A model generated the notes under the pieces. It was not told the origin of the DNA and searched no databases. It saw only the letters and a program-made list of their open reading frames with translations. From NCBI GenBank assembly GCA_037178975.1, contig JASJZH010000005.1, forward strand, positions 2,852,001 through 2,916,000: a stretch of 64,000 nucleotides of DNA, in the 5' to 3' direction. The position numbers and the translations under genes are program-made. The stretch's first letter is position 1. Each line of letters opens with the position of its first letter. This DNA comes from Oscheius tipulae. Lineage: Eukaryota > Nematoda > Chromadorea > Rhabditida > Rhabditidae. Positions 45,188 through 55,248 of this stretch are shown here, in pieces.

Positions 45188-45560
45188 TTATAAGAACAGT
45201 AGAAGATCACAGCCGAGCGCCATAGGAATCGACCCAAACATTGATCCGACGAGTACAAAGGTCAGAGTGCTCCTCTCAAAATTGTTTGTGTCTGTCAACA
45301 AAACAGGCTCTTCTTGTCTCTTCCTACTTCTAGGAAACCAGGAGAATGCTCTCGGAATTCCTACAGATGAGTTGAATCCGAAAACAGGAAAACAACCCTC
45401 TGAAACTGAGCTCCCTTTCTGACGGCAAGTGCTGAGCTGCCTAGCATTCATGGTTACTTTTTTTGCCAATGTAACTTTTGCCAACTTTATATTTGAGTCT
45501 ATCCTTCCTACCTTTACAATTTGCAAGAGGCGTCCGTCTGCGACACAAGTCAACTCTAAT
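45188..45560 (-). CDS. Orphan 3' exon with hydrophobic C-terminus
   Basis: The minus-strand exon starts after ttatcccag (45561-45569) and reads LELTCVADGRLLQIVKVGRI, then QLSTCRQKGSSVSEGCFPVF. It ends in a hydrophobic tail, TFVLVGSMFGSIPMALGCDL, before TAA at 45188. The stop overlaps an AATAAA signal, as at other gene ends here. The Cys pattern with a terminal hydrophobic segment suggests a secreted, GPI-anchored or single-pass protein. Upstream exons were not resolved; 45750-45850 has a partly open frame (IHGCENLIAIELPLIEIVDE) that I could not join. No family recognised. Confidence 0.42.
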
Positions 45561-46003
45561 CTGGGATAACACTTGACAATGTTTATGAACTTTTTCTGTC
45601 AAGGCAAGCCAAGCTGCAAGAAGAAACTTTTTGGAGTTGGCAAGTTACTGTTTTGATTGCTTTAATTGTAAAAAGAAAGTTATCGCTTTTGCTCCTTGAA
45701 GAGTTCCTTAGCAATGGACGACTCGGAGCTCAATAAAACCGCCGACCAGGCGGCATAACCGACTGGTCTCTAAAATTTCATCTACTATTTCAATTAATGG
45801 CAACTCAATGGCAATAAGGTTCTCGCAACCGTGAATGCTCAGTACTAAACAGCGTAATGTTTTAACAACACATAACCAAACTTACAAGAATTATTTTTTG
45901 GCCCGCCGACATACTTCAAATTAGAAAACCGTAATTGAATTTTTACATCCCCACATGAGAATGCTTGTTCGTCAACAGCTTTCAATAGCCTTCTTTTACT
46001 AGG
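45561..46003. other. 45561-46003, unresolved
   Basis: Probably contains upstream exons of the 45188 gene and the 3' UTR of the phosphatase. No certain feature. Confidence 0.35.
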
Positions 46004-47436
46004 TCACAACAATTTAGGTGTACTGTCGTATCTTGGTAACAAATTTGTCCTCTCCTCGTTGTCCATCTCACAATCTGCATCCTCATAATACTGACCGTGG
46101 TCATACCGGTGGTGCTTGAAGTTGAAGAGGACCAAGTGGATCTGGAGTCTCTTATCCTATGGAACTGTTTAAAACATACCATTCCAATCCCCATTACGAT
46201 GCCTAGAATTCCTCCTCCAATAACGTCTTCGTATCTGAAACAAGGATGTATACTCTACAATGTAATCGAGGCATACTAGTGTGCCGTAAACTAAAGAGGA
46301 CAAATCAGGAGCAATATGTTTTGTCGACAGGATCTTTTGAACAGATCATGTTCAAACCAATCTTCGTACAATAAGGGGAATGTGATCATAAACCTGATTT
46401 CCCGCACTTCGGAGAGTTCAAGCGCAATTTTGTTTGTCTGTTTCTCTCCTCTCTGCTAGAAAGCGCGTGTCTGTCTATATGTGACCATTGGTAGACAAGT
46501 TAGTGTCTGTCAAGATTTTGAGCTAGAAATCCGCTATCTACTGTCTACGTCGTAACTTGTAAGAATGAATGGTGGACAACATTTGATAGTAAGGCAAGTT
46601 AGTATGACACTTCTTTCTTGAACCATCCCTCACCTGTGTTTGAAGTCCCTGACTCTTGACAGACAGATCCAAATAGAACTGACAAAGATTATGTACTGTA
46701 CAAATCCACGAACCACATTAGGCAGTCGGAACCTCTTGTGTAGATAGAGCTGGAACGGTATCTGTTGAAGATACAGATTGGACTTACAATGCTGAAAACG
46801 GCAAAGTACAGAGAGTGAGAGGCATGACTAGACGGGAAAGAGTAATGGTTATCTGCCCGGTCGTCTCCCAAACAGGTGAAGTTTTCGATGAAGGCGTTGG
46901 ACCCTAAATTTTGATTTTTTGATAGTCATAGATCTGAAAACCAACCTATTGGACAGAGATCGTTCAGATCTTTCGGCTGACAGACCGCTACAAAGTTTGG
47001 TCTGAGTCTCCCTGATGTCCTCTTGAACAAAATTGTCGCCAGGCTCGTTGCCAAAACTCCACACAGGTACGCAGCCCAGAAAAATAGCGTCTTTACGGCC
47101 ACCTGTCTGTTCGTTACAGGCACTATTCTTGGAGAATGCTTGATGGAAAGGGAGATTTCTGACAGAGGAATCTGAACACCTAATTTGGGGGAAAGTTCGA
47201 AAACTCACTAGGATGGTCATTGCAGAAAAATATATAATTTGCATCAGTTCGGAGCTAACGGTCCCGTGTCTATTCGGGTAGCGGATCTCATCATCATCAC
47301 AGAAGAAGCCCTGGAATTGAATTTTGGTGAGGGAGGGAATAAAAGCTACCTGATCAGTGTAGGGCACAGATTGAGCGAAAAACCTGGCGATGAAGAGGAT
47401 AGGAATGGAGATGATGGCCACAGTTAGGTTCTTCAT
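46004..47436 (-). CDS. Lipid phosphate phosphatase (PAP2/LPP, wunen-like)
   Basis: Six-helix membrane phosphatase that hydrolyses phosphatidate, lysophosphatidate or related lipids at the outer face of the membrane in its family. I start at the ATG at 47436 (MKNLTVAIISIPILFIARFF, TM1), which follows a gttttcag acceptor. All three catalytic motifs are present: KRTSGRLRP (C1), SFPSSHAS (C2, PSSH in place of the common PSGH) and SRVRDFKHRYEDVIGG (C3, with catalytic His and Asp). C1 and C2 are split by a 43-bp intron, and C3 is split just after its His codon by an intron of about 400 bp. The C-terminal exon reads HHRYDHGQYYEDADCEMDNE and ends in TGA at 46004-46006. Length and exon order match LPP1-3-type proteins. 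Confidence 0.9.
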
Positions 47437-48491
47437 CTTCTGTAGTGGAATTTGGGATTTTCTGAAAACCGATACTTTCAAGAGACATGTCTGTTGCGAA
47501 GGTTGTACTGTTAGGGTCGTTGTTAGAGCTCCTGGACAAGTGTGGTCGTCAAAACGCGGTGAAAGACTGAATAGAGGAACGGAAGGCGGTTCGCAAGAGC
47601 GTTTTCAAAAATCATAATGAACCAGACAATCACGCCGAGTGTCTTTATCAGTTCCAAAAAAACAACATGGGGTTCGCGTCAAATTCTAAAACTTTGTTGT
47701 TGTACGTCAATCTCTGTCACTCTGCATGTCACTGTCACGCTGCCACTTGTACCTGTCCTGCCTTAGCATGTCAATGTTGCTGTCACTGTCCTCTAGGACC
47801 TCTGAGATTAAAGAGGTCGGTTACTTGGACAGTAAGATACTTATCAGAATTTGGCTTCGTAACAGGTTGGAAAGAAGGTTTAGACAGAGAGACAGTTGAA
47901 GACAGGAGGAAGAAAACTGGCGAAGTGTCTCTTTCTCTCTGTTTGTCCTTATCAGTCAGCTGTCTCTCTCGTTGTCTCCTCGGAAGTCTGCCTCGTCGCT
48001 CGGCTATTTTTCCTCGACAGGACCTATCTCTTTGGGAGCAGGAGAGAAAGAGGGGAGACAGACCAAAAAGTACAGTTTCGAGCAATTGCATAGGAGAACG
48101 ACGGGCTTTCCAATAGAGGGTATCAAAGAACTGTTGTGAGAAAAGTCGCACCCATGCTGTATAGGCAATTAGGGCAATTATACTGCCTCGTCAAAAACAG
48201 CAAATCTTCAAGCTTTTCTGTTTGGAACGGTTTGAAAACAAAATCCTCAAAAGTGTGCTCGCTGTGCTCATTTTGGGCAAATCACAATGTTTATCACCTT
48301 CCCATGACCACAAAGCAGCTTATATCTTCAGTTTCGAAATATCTTGTTTCATCAGCAGAATATATACTGACCGTTCCCTGATCAGGCCACTTACCCTCAT
48401 TGTTCGAGGAACTGATCGAACTTTTTTTTTCTTATCGAAAAAGCCCCTTTCTTCCTTATCTCCTCACTTTGACACCTTTTCGTTCTTTTAG
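47437..48491. other. Intergenic 47437-48491 (divergent promoters)
   Basis: Spacer between head-to-head genes, so both promoters should lie here. It contains a repetitive tgtcactgtca stretch (about 47700-47800) that yields a meaningless Cys-rich frame, and a tctctct tract near 47930. Confidence 0.5.
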
Positions 48492-50734
48492 ATGCCAGGG
48501 CGACGAATCCATGCTGAGGCGACTATTTGTGGTTACAAAATGCTCGTAAGTTATTACTTTAAACCCCCAAAAAGATAGTTTCAGGTCATTACAGGCGGCG
48601 TGGCGCTGCTCCTAATGTTCAGCACGATTTTCACATTTATTGCCCTGAATATTTTGACAAATAGTCCTTTGAATGTGGCGGCAATCATCCTTGGAATGTG
48701 AGTTTCTACCAAAAACTACTACAAAAGGTTTTCAGGTTCTGTGTGGCGACACGAAGTCTGGATACCGACTACGATGTGGTCACTTTTCTTACTTCCGCGG
48801 TAAGCGGTAATTTTCCTTGTCAAACAGTGACTTCAGCTAATTTTAACAATAATCATTGCCATCCAGTCGTTTAATAACTTGTTTCATTATCAGGACTTGG
48901 CCAAGCTGCCGAATTGTAAAGAGCAGGGTGAGTTCATTTAGAGCCCAAGTTCTTGAAACTTTGTAGCTACGGGTCCCACTTTATGGCATTTCTAGTCATA
49001 CTTGACTCTGATCAAACGATTCATGTATGAAGCTGTGGGTCCCATATACCAGCACACGGAGTGGTAGCTGGCTTGTCAACTAAACTTGTTTTTGGCTCTC
49101 ACGGACGGGCAGACACTATTGCGCTTTACAAGGGAAGCCTTTCAACTTAAGTTGGACTTTGGCAACGAACAAGGTGCCATTCGATAGCTCTAAACATGGG
49201 TATAACGGGGTGTATTGCCAAATTCGCTTAATCCCTCCCTGGTCCGAGATATAACGTTTTTAAAAATGGCGCTCCCGTATCATCTCGACGTCTGAGCCAT
49301 AGGACCCGGGGTCATAGACTTCGAAGGCACAAAAAATCATGGCGGCGTAGTATGGTGGTGAGCGCGGTGGGCTGGGATGCAATTACTTGCTGTTTCGGAT
49401 CCGCACGAATTTTTTTTTTTACTTTTTTTCGTCTTTTATCTGTGACTATGCTTTTTCTTTATGTTTGTTTTCACGACACAAACTTTTTAGTTTCCACATG
49501 AACCCATCTAAAATCCTCGGATTTCTGGTTGAATAAAGAACAGCCGATCGGACTTCGTCAACAGTTCGGAACTTGTCAGAGAACCTGACAGTTCCAGGCG
49601 AATCTTCAACTGGGTTGGGCATACGAGTCCCTTCATCCTCTACACAGTATTCATCGTCGGATCCTTCGGAGATGTTTAGCTCTACAAAATAAAGATTCAC
49701 CAGCACTTCACTAACCTTCATCTTCCTCTTCAATTGTCATAGAGCTGGTGACAGAACTTTGCAAAATGACTTTCAATCGATTTGCCAGACGGCGCTCATC
49801 TCGACTCAATTCGGTGTCCTTTTCCAGCCCAAATTCTTCAACCAGAAATCCGAGGATTTTAGATGGGTTCATGTGGAAACTAAAAAGTTTGTGTCGTGAA
49901 AACAAACATAAAGAAAAAGCATAGTCACAGATAAAAGACGAAAAAAAGTAAAAAAAAAAATTCGTGCGGATCCGAAACAGCAAGTAATTGCATCCCAGCC
50001 CACCGCGCTCACCACCATACTACGCCGCCATGATTTTTTGTGCCTTCGAAGTCTATGACCCCGGGTCCTATGGCTCAGACGTCGAGATGATACGGGAGCG
50101 CCATTTTTAAAAACGTTATATCTCGGACCAGGGAGGGATTAAGCGAATTTGGCAATACACCCCGTTATACCCATGTTTAGAGCTATCGAATGGCACCTTG
50201 TTCGTTGCCAAAGTCCAACTTAAGTTGAAAGGCTTCCCTTGTTAGTCGTAGAGAGGTTGACACTCAGCCCAGAGTTTAATCATCATATGTCTCTCTCCTG
50301 CCTGTTTTAATTTGAAATTGTTGCCTGAGTATCCAATGCTAGCTCGCCATCGTTGAACAATAGGTCTAGCAAAGTTTATGACCTCCTTTTTCAGCTACCT
50401 CAAACCTCTTTTTCTCAATGCCATCCGACGATCCAAAATGCAGTGATTTTGAGTGGAATGGCGGCAGTAAGTCTCTCTCCCCTCCACAATACCCAATCAC
50501 AGAATAGTGGTCTTTTTCTTCGTCGTCGTCTTCATTGGAAACAGTATTGTAGTGTTGCTCTTTCCCGTTTTCGCTTTCTTGGTGATAAAAATATCACTGG
50601 AGAAGAGGGCACAACAAGTGTAAGTTCCAAATATGAAATTAGCAGTGAAAAGGTTCAGACATAAGCCGAAGAAAGTTGCGACAACTACTGTCAGTCCTAG
50701 ATTTTTTGAGAATCTTCCCGCGTTGATCGTATGA
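48492..50734 (+). CDS. Four-helix membrane protein, paralogue A
   Basis: About 200 residues with four membrane helices. The ATG at 48492 directly follows cttttag. Segments are: N-terminus MPGRRIHAEATICGYKM; TM1 VALLLMFSTIFTFIALNIL; TM2 NVAAIILGMFCVATRS; YDVVTFLTSALILTIIIAIQ (TM3); a loop HYQDLAKLPNCKEQ; and TM4 MVFFFVVVFIGNSIVVLLFP. The tail ends ENLPALIV with TGA at 50732. The intron 48928-50394 contains the palindromic transposon 49129-50241. AATAAA overlaps the stop codon. The downstream minus-strand gene is a clear paralogue with matching segments. The family is not recognised; the arrangement is tetraspan/LAPTM-like in general shape only. Confidence 0.75.
49129..50241. mobile_element. 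Palindromic DNA transposon with 405-bp inverted repeats
   Basis: A 1113-bp element with inverted repeats at 49129-49533 and 49837-50241 that look identical over 405 bp. Ends begin CAAGGGAAGCCTTTCAACTT and are flanked by TTA on both sides (49126-49128 and 50242-50244). A 3-bp TTA duplication is typical of PIF/Harbinger elements, but the rest does not confirm that superfamily. A 303-bp core continues a minus-strand coding frame that begins in the right repeat and runs into the left repeat. The element lies in an intron of paralogue A. Confidence 0.85.
49446..49873 (-). CDS. Short protein encoded across the palindromic element
   Basis: Minus strand: the first exon starts MNPSKILGFLVEEFGLEKD inside the right inverted repeat and continues SRDERRLANRLKVILQSSVT to an acidic EEEDEG. 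A short intron leads to ELNISEGSDDEYCVEDEGTR, then TVDEVRSAVLYSTRNPRIL, and the frame ends ..ENKHKEKA inside the left repeat. No catalytic DDE motif is visible, so it is not a full transposase; perhaps it is a truncated N-terminal part. I do not recognise it. Confidence 0.5.
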
Positions 50735-50750
50735 ATAAACTGTATTTATT
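50734..50750. terminator. Interlocked poly(A) signals of convergent paralogues
   Basis: AATAAA (50734-50739, plus strand) and tttatt (50745-50750, AATAAA on the minus strand) are five bases apart, between stop codons separated by 30 bp. Mature transcripts of the two genes must overlap at their 3' ends. Confidence 0.7.
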
Positions 50751-50764
50751 GGGTATTTCGGGAG

Positions 50765-51927
50765 TCAGACAAGAGACGGGAGGGCTTCTAAAAGACCTGG
50801 CAGAGGTCCATTCCGGATCCGAACCCTCACTTTTTTCCTGAAATTTGGTTTGTTGACAAAACTTGAAGAGTACCTGTTGGCAGCTCGTTGGTCCAAGGCC
50901 AGTCTCAGGACAAGGAACGTGAAAATTGGATAGGTAATGGCTGCGACGAGGTTACAGACAAATATGACCGCTAACCAGAAAATAACTGTAGTATTTGTTT
51001 GAAGAGAAAGGGTAAATAGTACCTAGACCATTGAGTTCCTCGTCGCTGCAATCCATTGGTTCTTTTGAAATGCCCACTGAAAAAGCGATTTCTGGTCAGT
51101 TATGTACTTTTTAGACATCAGGGTAACGTGTTTAGCGTGGTCGATTCTTTCTAAATCTTGGGGTTTTCACGTGACAAGTAGGTTTGTACATGCCTAGAAT
51201 ACAATAACACTAACAGAAAAGTAAAAAGATGCTGGAAAAGTGGTGAAAAATGGAAAATAGTAGAAAATCTTCTTCGCACGCAACGCTGACCTTCGGACGC
51301 TCAATCAAGGTGCCGCTATTCGTTGGAAATGGACTATAGCATCATTGTTTGGAAGCCGAAGGACGTTAATTCGCATCGCGCCGGCGACAATTATTTTTTT
51401 TTCTAGACGTATTCTAAGGATTTCGACCACGCTGATCACATACCTCACATCTATTTTTACTCAAAAAGCTGTATTCACACATTTTTGGGCTTACCGCTGT
51501 CACACCTCGGCATATTGATCCATTTGTGGTAAGAAAAGGCGTAGTTGAAGGACATTATGAACAGTGCGATCATGTCGATCAGCTGAAAAACTCATTTCTG
51601 CAAATTTGATAGACTACCAAGCAGCTAATGAACGTAAATACATCGTACGTGTTCTCCAAATTTCTTGTAAACAGACAAATCCTAAACTTGTCCTTGCTAT
51701 TTTATCACAAATATCCCTCACGTCCCAAAAATAGTCGCAATTACATGAAGAGGAGACGTCATGAGAACGTCCAGAAAAATAAAGACCATAGTTGAACTGG
51801 CAGCCAGAACTAGAGCCAATGTCCCGGTGAAAACCTGGACAGATTTCCAGATAACATAAGAACTGGATACCTCAATTTTGTAGCCGAAAATCCGTGTCTG
51901 GAGAAGTTTGGGCGGCAGAGATGTCAT
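50765..51927 (-). CDS. Four-helix membrane protein, paralogue B
   Basis: Minus-strand partner of paralogue A with the same order of parts: RIFGYKIE; TM1 TLALVLAASSTMVFIFLDVL; TM2 with TSPLHVIATIFG and TICLFTRNLENTYDVFTFIS; TM3 LLIDMIALFIMSFNYAF; the loop SYHKWINMPRCDS; TM4 VIFWLAVIFVCNLVAAITYP; and a tail ending LLEALPSLV with TGA at 50765-50767. Several intron positions match paralogue A. The ATG at 51927 follows cttcag|cc. The intron after the CDS segment near 51495 holds a SINE. No family recognised beyond the pair. Confidence 0.75.
51300..51455 (+). repeat. tRNA-derived SINE copy
   Basis: Plus-oriented copy in an intron of paralogue B: diverged tRNA-like part (ggactatagcatcattgttt), cgccggcgacaa, T run, and the family tail tattctaaggatttcgacca. 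Confidence 0.6.
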
Positions 51928-52443
51928 GGCTGAAGGTGTGAATAGTGGGGGAACTGATAAGGGAGAGGGTAAGGCTGGATAGCGAAAACTAAGAAAATGA
52001 TGGGTACAAAGATGATTGTTGAAGCAAGTGGAGCGCAGCTCTGAAGGGTAAATGGTTTACGACCTCTACCTCTGTTCTGGAAGAAGACCAGTATCACGTA
52101 TGTCGATAAATTCATAGCGCACCTACTACGGCAGGGGGGTAGATTCTCTGCGACCCAGTAAGGTGTGATTGGAGCCTAGCTCTCACAGCAGAGTTTCTAC
52201 TAGACGTCCCGGTATGTAGGCACAGCCTCGAGTGTTTCAAACTATATTATTCCTGTAAGTAAATTCCTGAAACCCTCTGCTACTCCCCAATTTATCCCCC
52301 ATCATATTGTATATAACCAATGTTTGATCCATCTGGACAAATGAATATTCTATTCTATTCTAAGTCTGTGAAACAAATGTCAAGATTCCTGAAAAGCGAC
52401 TTGACAAGACCAAAGCTAGCAATGAGTTCAATTGACGCCTGGG
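51928..52443. other. Spacer 51928-52443
   Basis: Region upstream of paralogue B and of the OAC pseudogene. Nothing recognised. Confidence 0.4.
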
Positions 52444-52959
52444 ATGACCTCGAAGCTGCTCCATCTCCAAGGTCTCCGCTCCCTGACCATTATTTTCGTC
52501 GTTCTCTTCCACTTCTCTAAAACATGAAAGACCAATTTCGATTCGGCCATCTATGCTCTATTCCTCTCTACAAATCTCATCCGGCTTACGGGTCTCGAAA
52601 GCTACCGTGAGAAGGTTAGTACTATGTCAAATGCTCATATAGTAGAATTCAGTTTGGGATGGGAGTTGACATGTTCACCCACACATGGTCTTTGGCTCTC
52701 GAGATGCAGTTCTATTTCCTCTTCCCGCTCATCTTCTACCTTCCGCAGATGTTCAGGAACCGGACCACATTTTTGCCCCTTTTCAATTTTCTGCATTTGT
52801 GAGCTATTTTCATGCACTACCAGAACTCAAACATGTCTAGGCTAACCAAAAATCAGTCCTTTTCGAATATGTTCATTTTTTTTTACAAAGTGGATAAATG
52901 TGATTAGAGATTAGACTTGACAAGACGAGTTTGAAGAGTCAAACAGGTCAAGTTACAAA

Positions 52960-53134
52960 ACGAACATTTGCCCCCGTCAAATTGGCCTTTACCATGTCTA
53001 TTATTAAGAGCCAGGAACAGTCGCTACAGAATGTAAGAATCGCTCTGGATGATGATGTTTTTGGTCATGAAATGTTATATGTAGCTCTTTCTCGCTGTAC
53101 TAGCTTTCGCTCTTTCTCTGACCCTCACCTATGA
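52960..53134 (+). mobile_element. Pif1/Helitron helicase C-terminal fragment
   Basis: The frame reads RTFAPVKLAFTMSIIKSQEQ then DDVFGHEMLYVALSRCTSF. This is the last conserved helicase motif region of Pif1-like helicases (consensus-type VKLAFAMTINKSQGQ ... LYVALSR), with the motif's usual GQS changed to EQS. It is a relic only, lying inside the OAC pseudogene, and was probably left by a Helitron. Confidence 0.6.
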
Positions 53135-53147
53135 CGAAACATGACTA

Positions 53148-53784
53148 TGTAACCCCTATATATATGTTGCCCTTTGCTGTAACAGGATATATATCTCCAT
53201 CTCTCTCTCTCTCTTTAAGGCCCTCTTATTCTATTCTCCGTGTATTTTACGCTATCTAGTAAACATACAAGACCCCCTCCTGGTTCCCCCGTCTGCTCCC
53301 CACAGTAAGTAAGGCAAGGGAAAAATTGGTGCATCGGCCCGTACAACCTGGATAAGTCCCGCGTGGCAGCATCAACATGAGCATGAATAGCCAAATCGGT
53401 TACTGGAAAGCCAAAGTTACCAACCTCGGTAAACAAGCCCAGAAGCAGTTAAATGCAGTTAAAGAATTTGAACCGGTATTCGCGTTCTCCGCTGACCCAG
53501 TTGATCTTGCTGCCTACATACAGCAAAAAACCGTTCAAACTCAATCTTTACGTGCGAATCTCAAAGAAATTGAAGCAAGAATCGATTCAGTAGTCAAAGA
53601 GGGGTTTTCCCTCATTAACAAGGATACAGCTCCGGAGCAGATAACAAAAATTGACGAATATGCCAGTAAAGATCACCTTACTGAGTTCCTGGAGGCATTC
53701 GAAACTTTGACTACTCGCTCGACAGAGCTTGAGTTTCAATCTCAACAACATCGCGCTAAAGTAATCAATTATCTATGGCTTTAG
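53148..53784 (+). mobile_element. LTR retrotransposon 5' fragment (LTR, PBS, gag start)
   Basis: A probable LTR (about 53148-53304, TG..CA) is followed by TGGTGCATCGGCC at 53327-53339, the complement of a tRNA-Gly 3' end and hence a primer-binding site. A 135-codon frame (53377-53784) starts MSMNSQIGYWKAKVTNLGKQ and contains LKEIEARIDSVVKEGFSLIN, resembling the coiled-coil N-terminus of BEL/Pao Gag. The rest of gag-pol and the 3' LTR are missing. The LTR borders are approximate. Confidence 0.55.
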
Positions 53785-54341
53785 CAAAATCGCACCTGGA
53801 CAGAGGCAGAAATTCTCTCCTGAAGGATCTGGCAGGAGAATCATGGAAGTGTGCACCACCTACCTGAGCATCTACTTTAGATTGCCGAGTCAGTATTTTT
53901 TCCTTTTATTTTTAAAAATCGTTGAAATTCGTTAAAAAAAAAAACGTTGCAATCATGCGCAAATTTTAAAACTGTGTGAATGAATGCATCTAAAACTCTG
54001 TGTGTCTGTGTTAAGATTTAATTCTAGGAGATTATCAGATAAGTGTTGTGAAACGTTCTGCTTCCCCGCCATCGTAATCACTTATGTTTCGCATTTCAGA
54101 TGGAGAATGGGAACTGTGTTGTGAGAACCATCCCTTCAAGGAGAATCGCAGTTTCACGGTCAATGCTAATCTAACCTTCGTCCAGAACAATTACGAGGAG
54201 AACTTCCGCATGCATTGACGACTCCCTTCCAATCCGCTTGTTCATCTATTACTATCGGGGCTAGGGAGTAGGCTAGTACATTAGCCGATTATAGTACTGT
54301 TGCTGGATAAACATGTCTAGAACACTTAATGTCTTACACAA

Positions 54342-54614
54342 CAGCACTGTGAAAAGTGTCGTCTCTTTGACTACACAGCCCAGTTTTACATTGATGGACG
54401 ACTGCAGTACTACGACCCGAAATATCATATCGTCTACTTTACCCGAAGTTTGCATTTCACACCGCCCGGTCTGCTCAGACTGGCACCAATGTACCGACAC
54501 ATGTGTCATGATCTTTGGTAGCGTATAATGAATATAGAAGACTTTGGAACAATTTCGAGTGGAAATTTTGAGCCCGAGGCCGTCTCGGCACCAAAAAGAG
54601 CGCACTCGTATTGT
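54342..54614 (+). repeat. Near-identical OAC 3' block, copy 1
   Basis: 273 bp matching 62561-62833 with four differences, all transitions. It covers the last coding part (HCEKCRLFDYTAQFYIDGRL..) and about 80 bp past the stop codon. Confidence 0.95.
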
Positions 54615-55248
54615 GGACTCAAGTATTTAGATAGCTGCCAAGTCAGACACGATCGCAAATTTTCTTTCATACAATTATCTAGCCCCCTAGTACATGGACA
54701 CATGAACAAAAGGTAAAGATCGAGACAGAGACTAATCTCCAAAATGGTATTGAACTTTTCAGCCATCCTCACATCGAAATTGTCCAACTCAACGGTTACT
54801 TCTTTAGAAACAAAAAAGAGTTGGCTGGTTATCAGTTTGAATGACTGTGTCAGCTTCTTTCAAAAACTACAAGTACAAGGTCGGTTTAGTGTTTACGAAC
54901 AAAAGGACTGAAATAGACGTTACAGTCAGTAGAGAGCAGGTCTGGAGAGACAAGTGATGGACTAGCAGCATGAAATCTGATAAACAAATCTGAGTCAGTC
55001 TGCCTGAATTTTGAAGAGAAGATCGTAATACTACAGTTTCTGTCTCTCTCAGTCTTCTGTTCTTCATTCTCTTTCCCTCTGTCTCTCGGTTTCATTTTCT
55101 GAAAAAGTACAATTGTCTTTCATAAGTGTTCCAGAGCTCCTTATCGAAGTAGGTCAAACCATGACTGTGCTCTAATTTAAGCCCACTGAAATGCATTGGA
55201 GTCTGATAAGTACTGGATATAAACAGATTGAAGATAACCAGTTCAGCG
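54615..55248. other. Spacer 54615-55248
   Basis: No gene recognised. The promoter of the following secreted-protein gene should be here. Confidence 0.4.

Larger units (their letters stand above)
52444..54530 (+). pseudogene. Broken OAC acyltransferase copy
   Basis: Degenerate duplicate of the gene at 59211-62740. The ATG at 52444 opens MTSKLLHLQGLRSLTIIFVV then LFHFS, but the frame stops where the intact copy continues into YLGVDQFF. The helix-encoding middle is missing. Homologous pieces follow: STNLIRLTGLESYREK (about 52590) and VDMFTHTWSLALEMQFYFLF (about 52667). The copy is then interrupted by a helicase fragment and an LTR-retrotransposon fragment. An exon-like stretch at 54101-54218 (NRSFTVNANLTFVQNNYEEN) may belong to it. 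The 3' end (from 54342) is almost identical to the intact gene and ends at the same TAG. It cannot encode a full enzyme. Confidence 0.8.

Noticed and set aside
47667-48116. Cys-rich 149-residue frame
   Set aside because: Produced by a tgtcactgtca-type simple repeat; composition is not protein-like after it.
51924-52115. Alternative upstream start for paralogue B (MNLSTYVILVFF..)
   Set aside because: The ATG at 51927 behind cttcag gives the N-terminus that aligns with paralogue A; the upstream frame does not.
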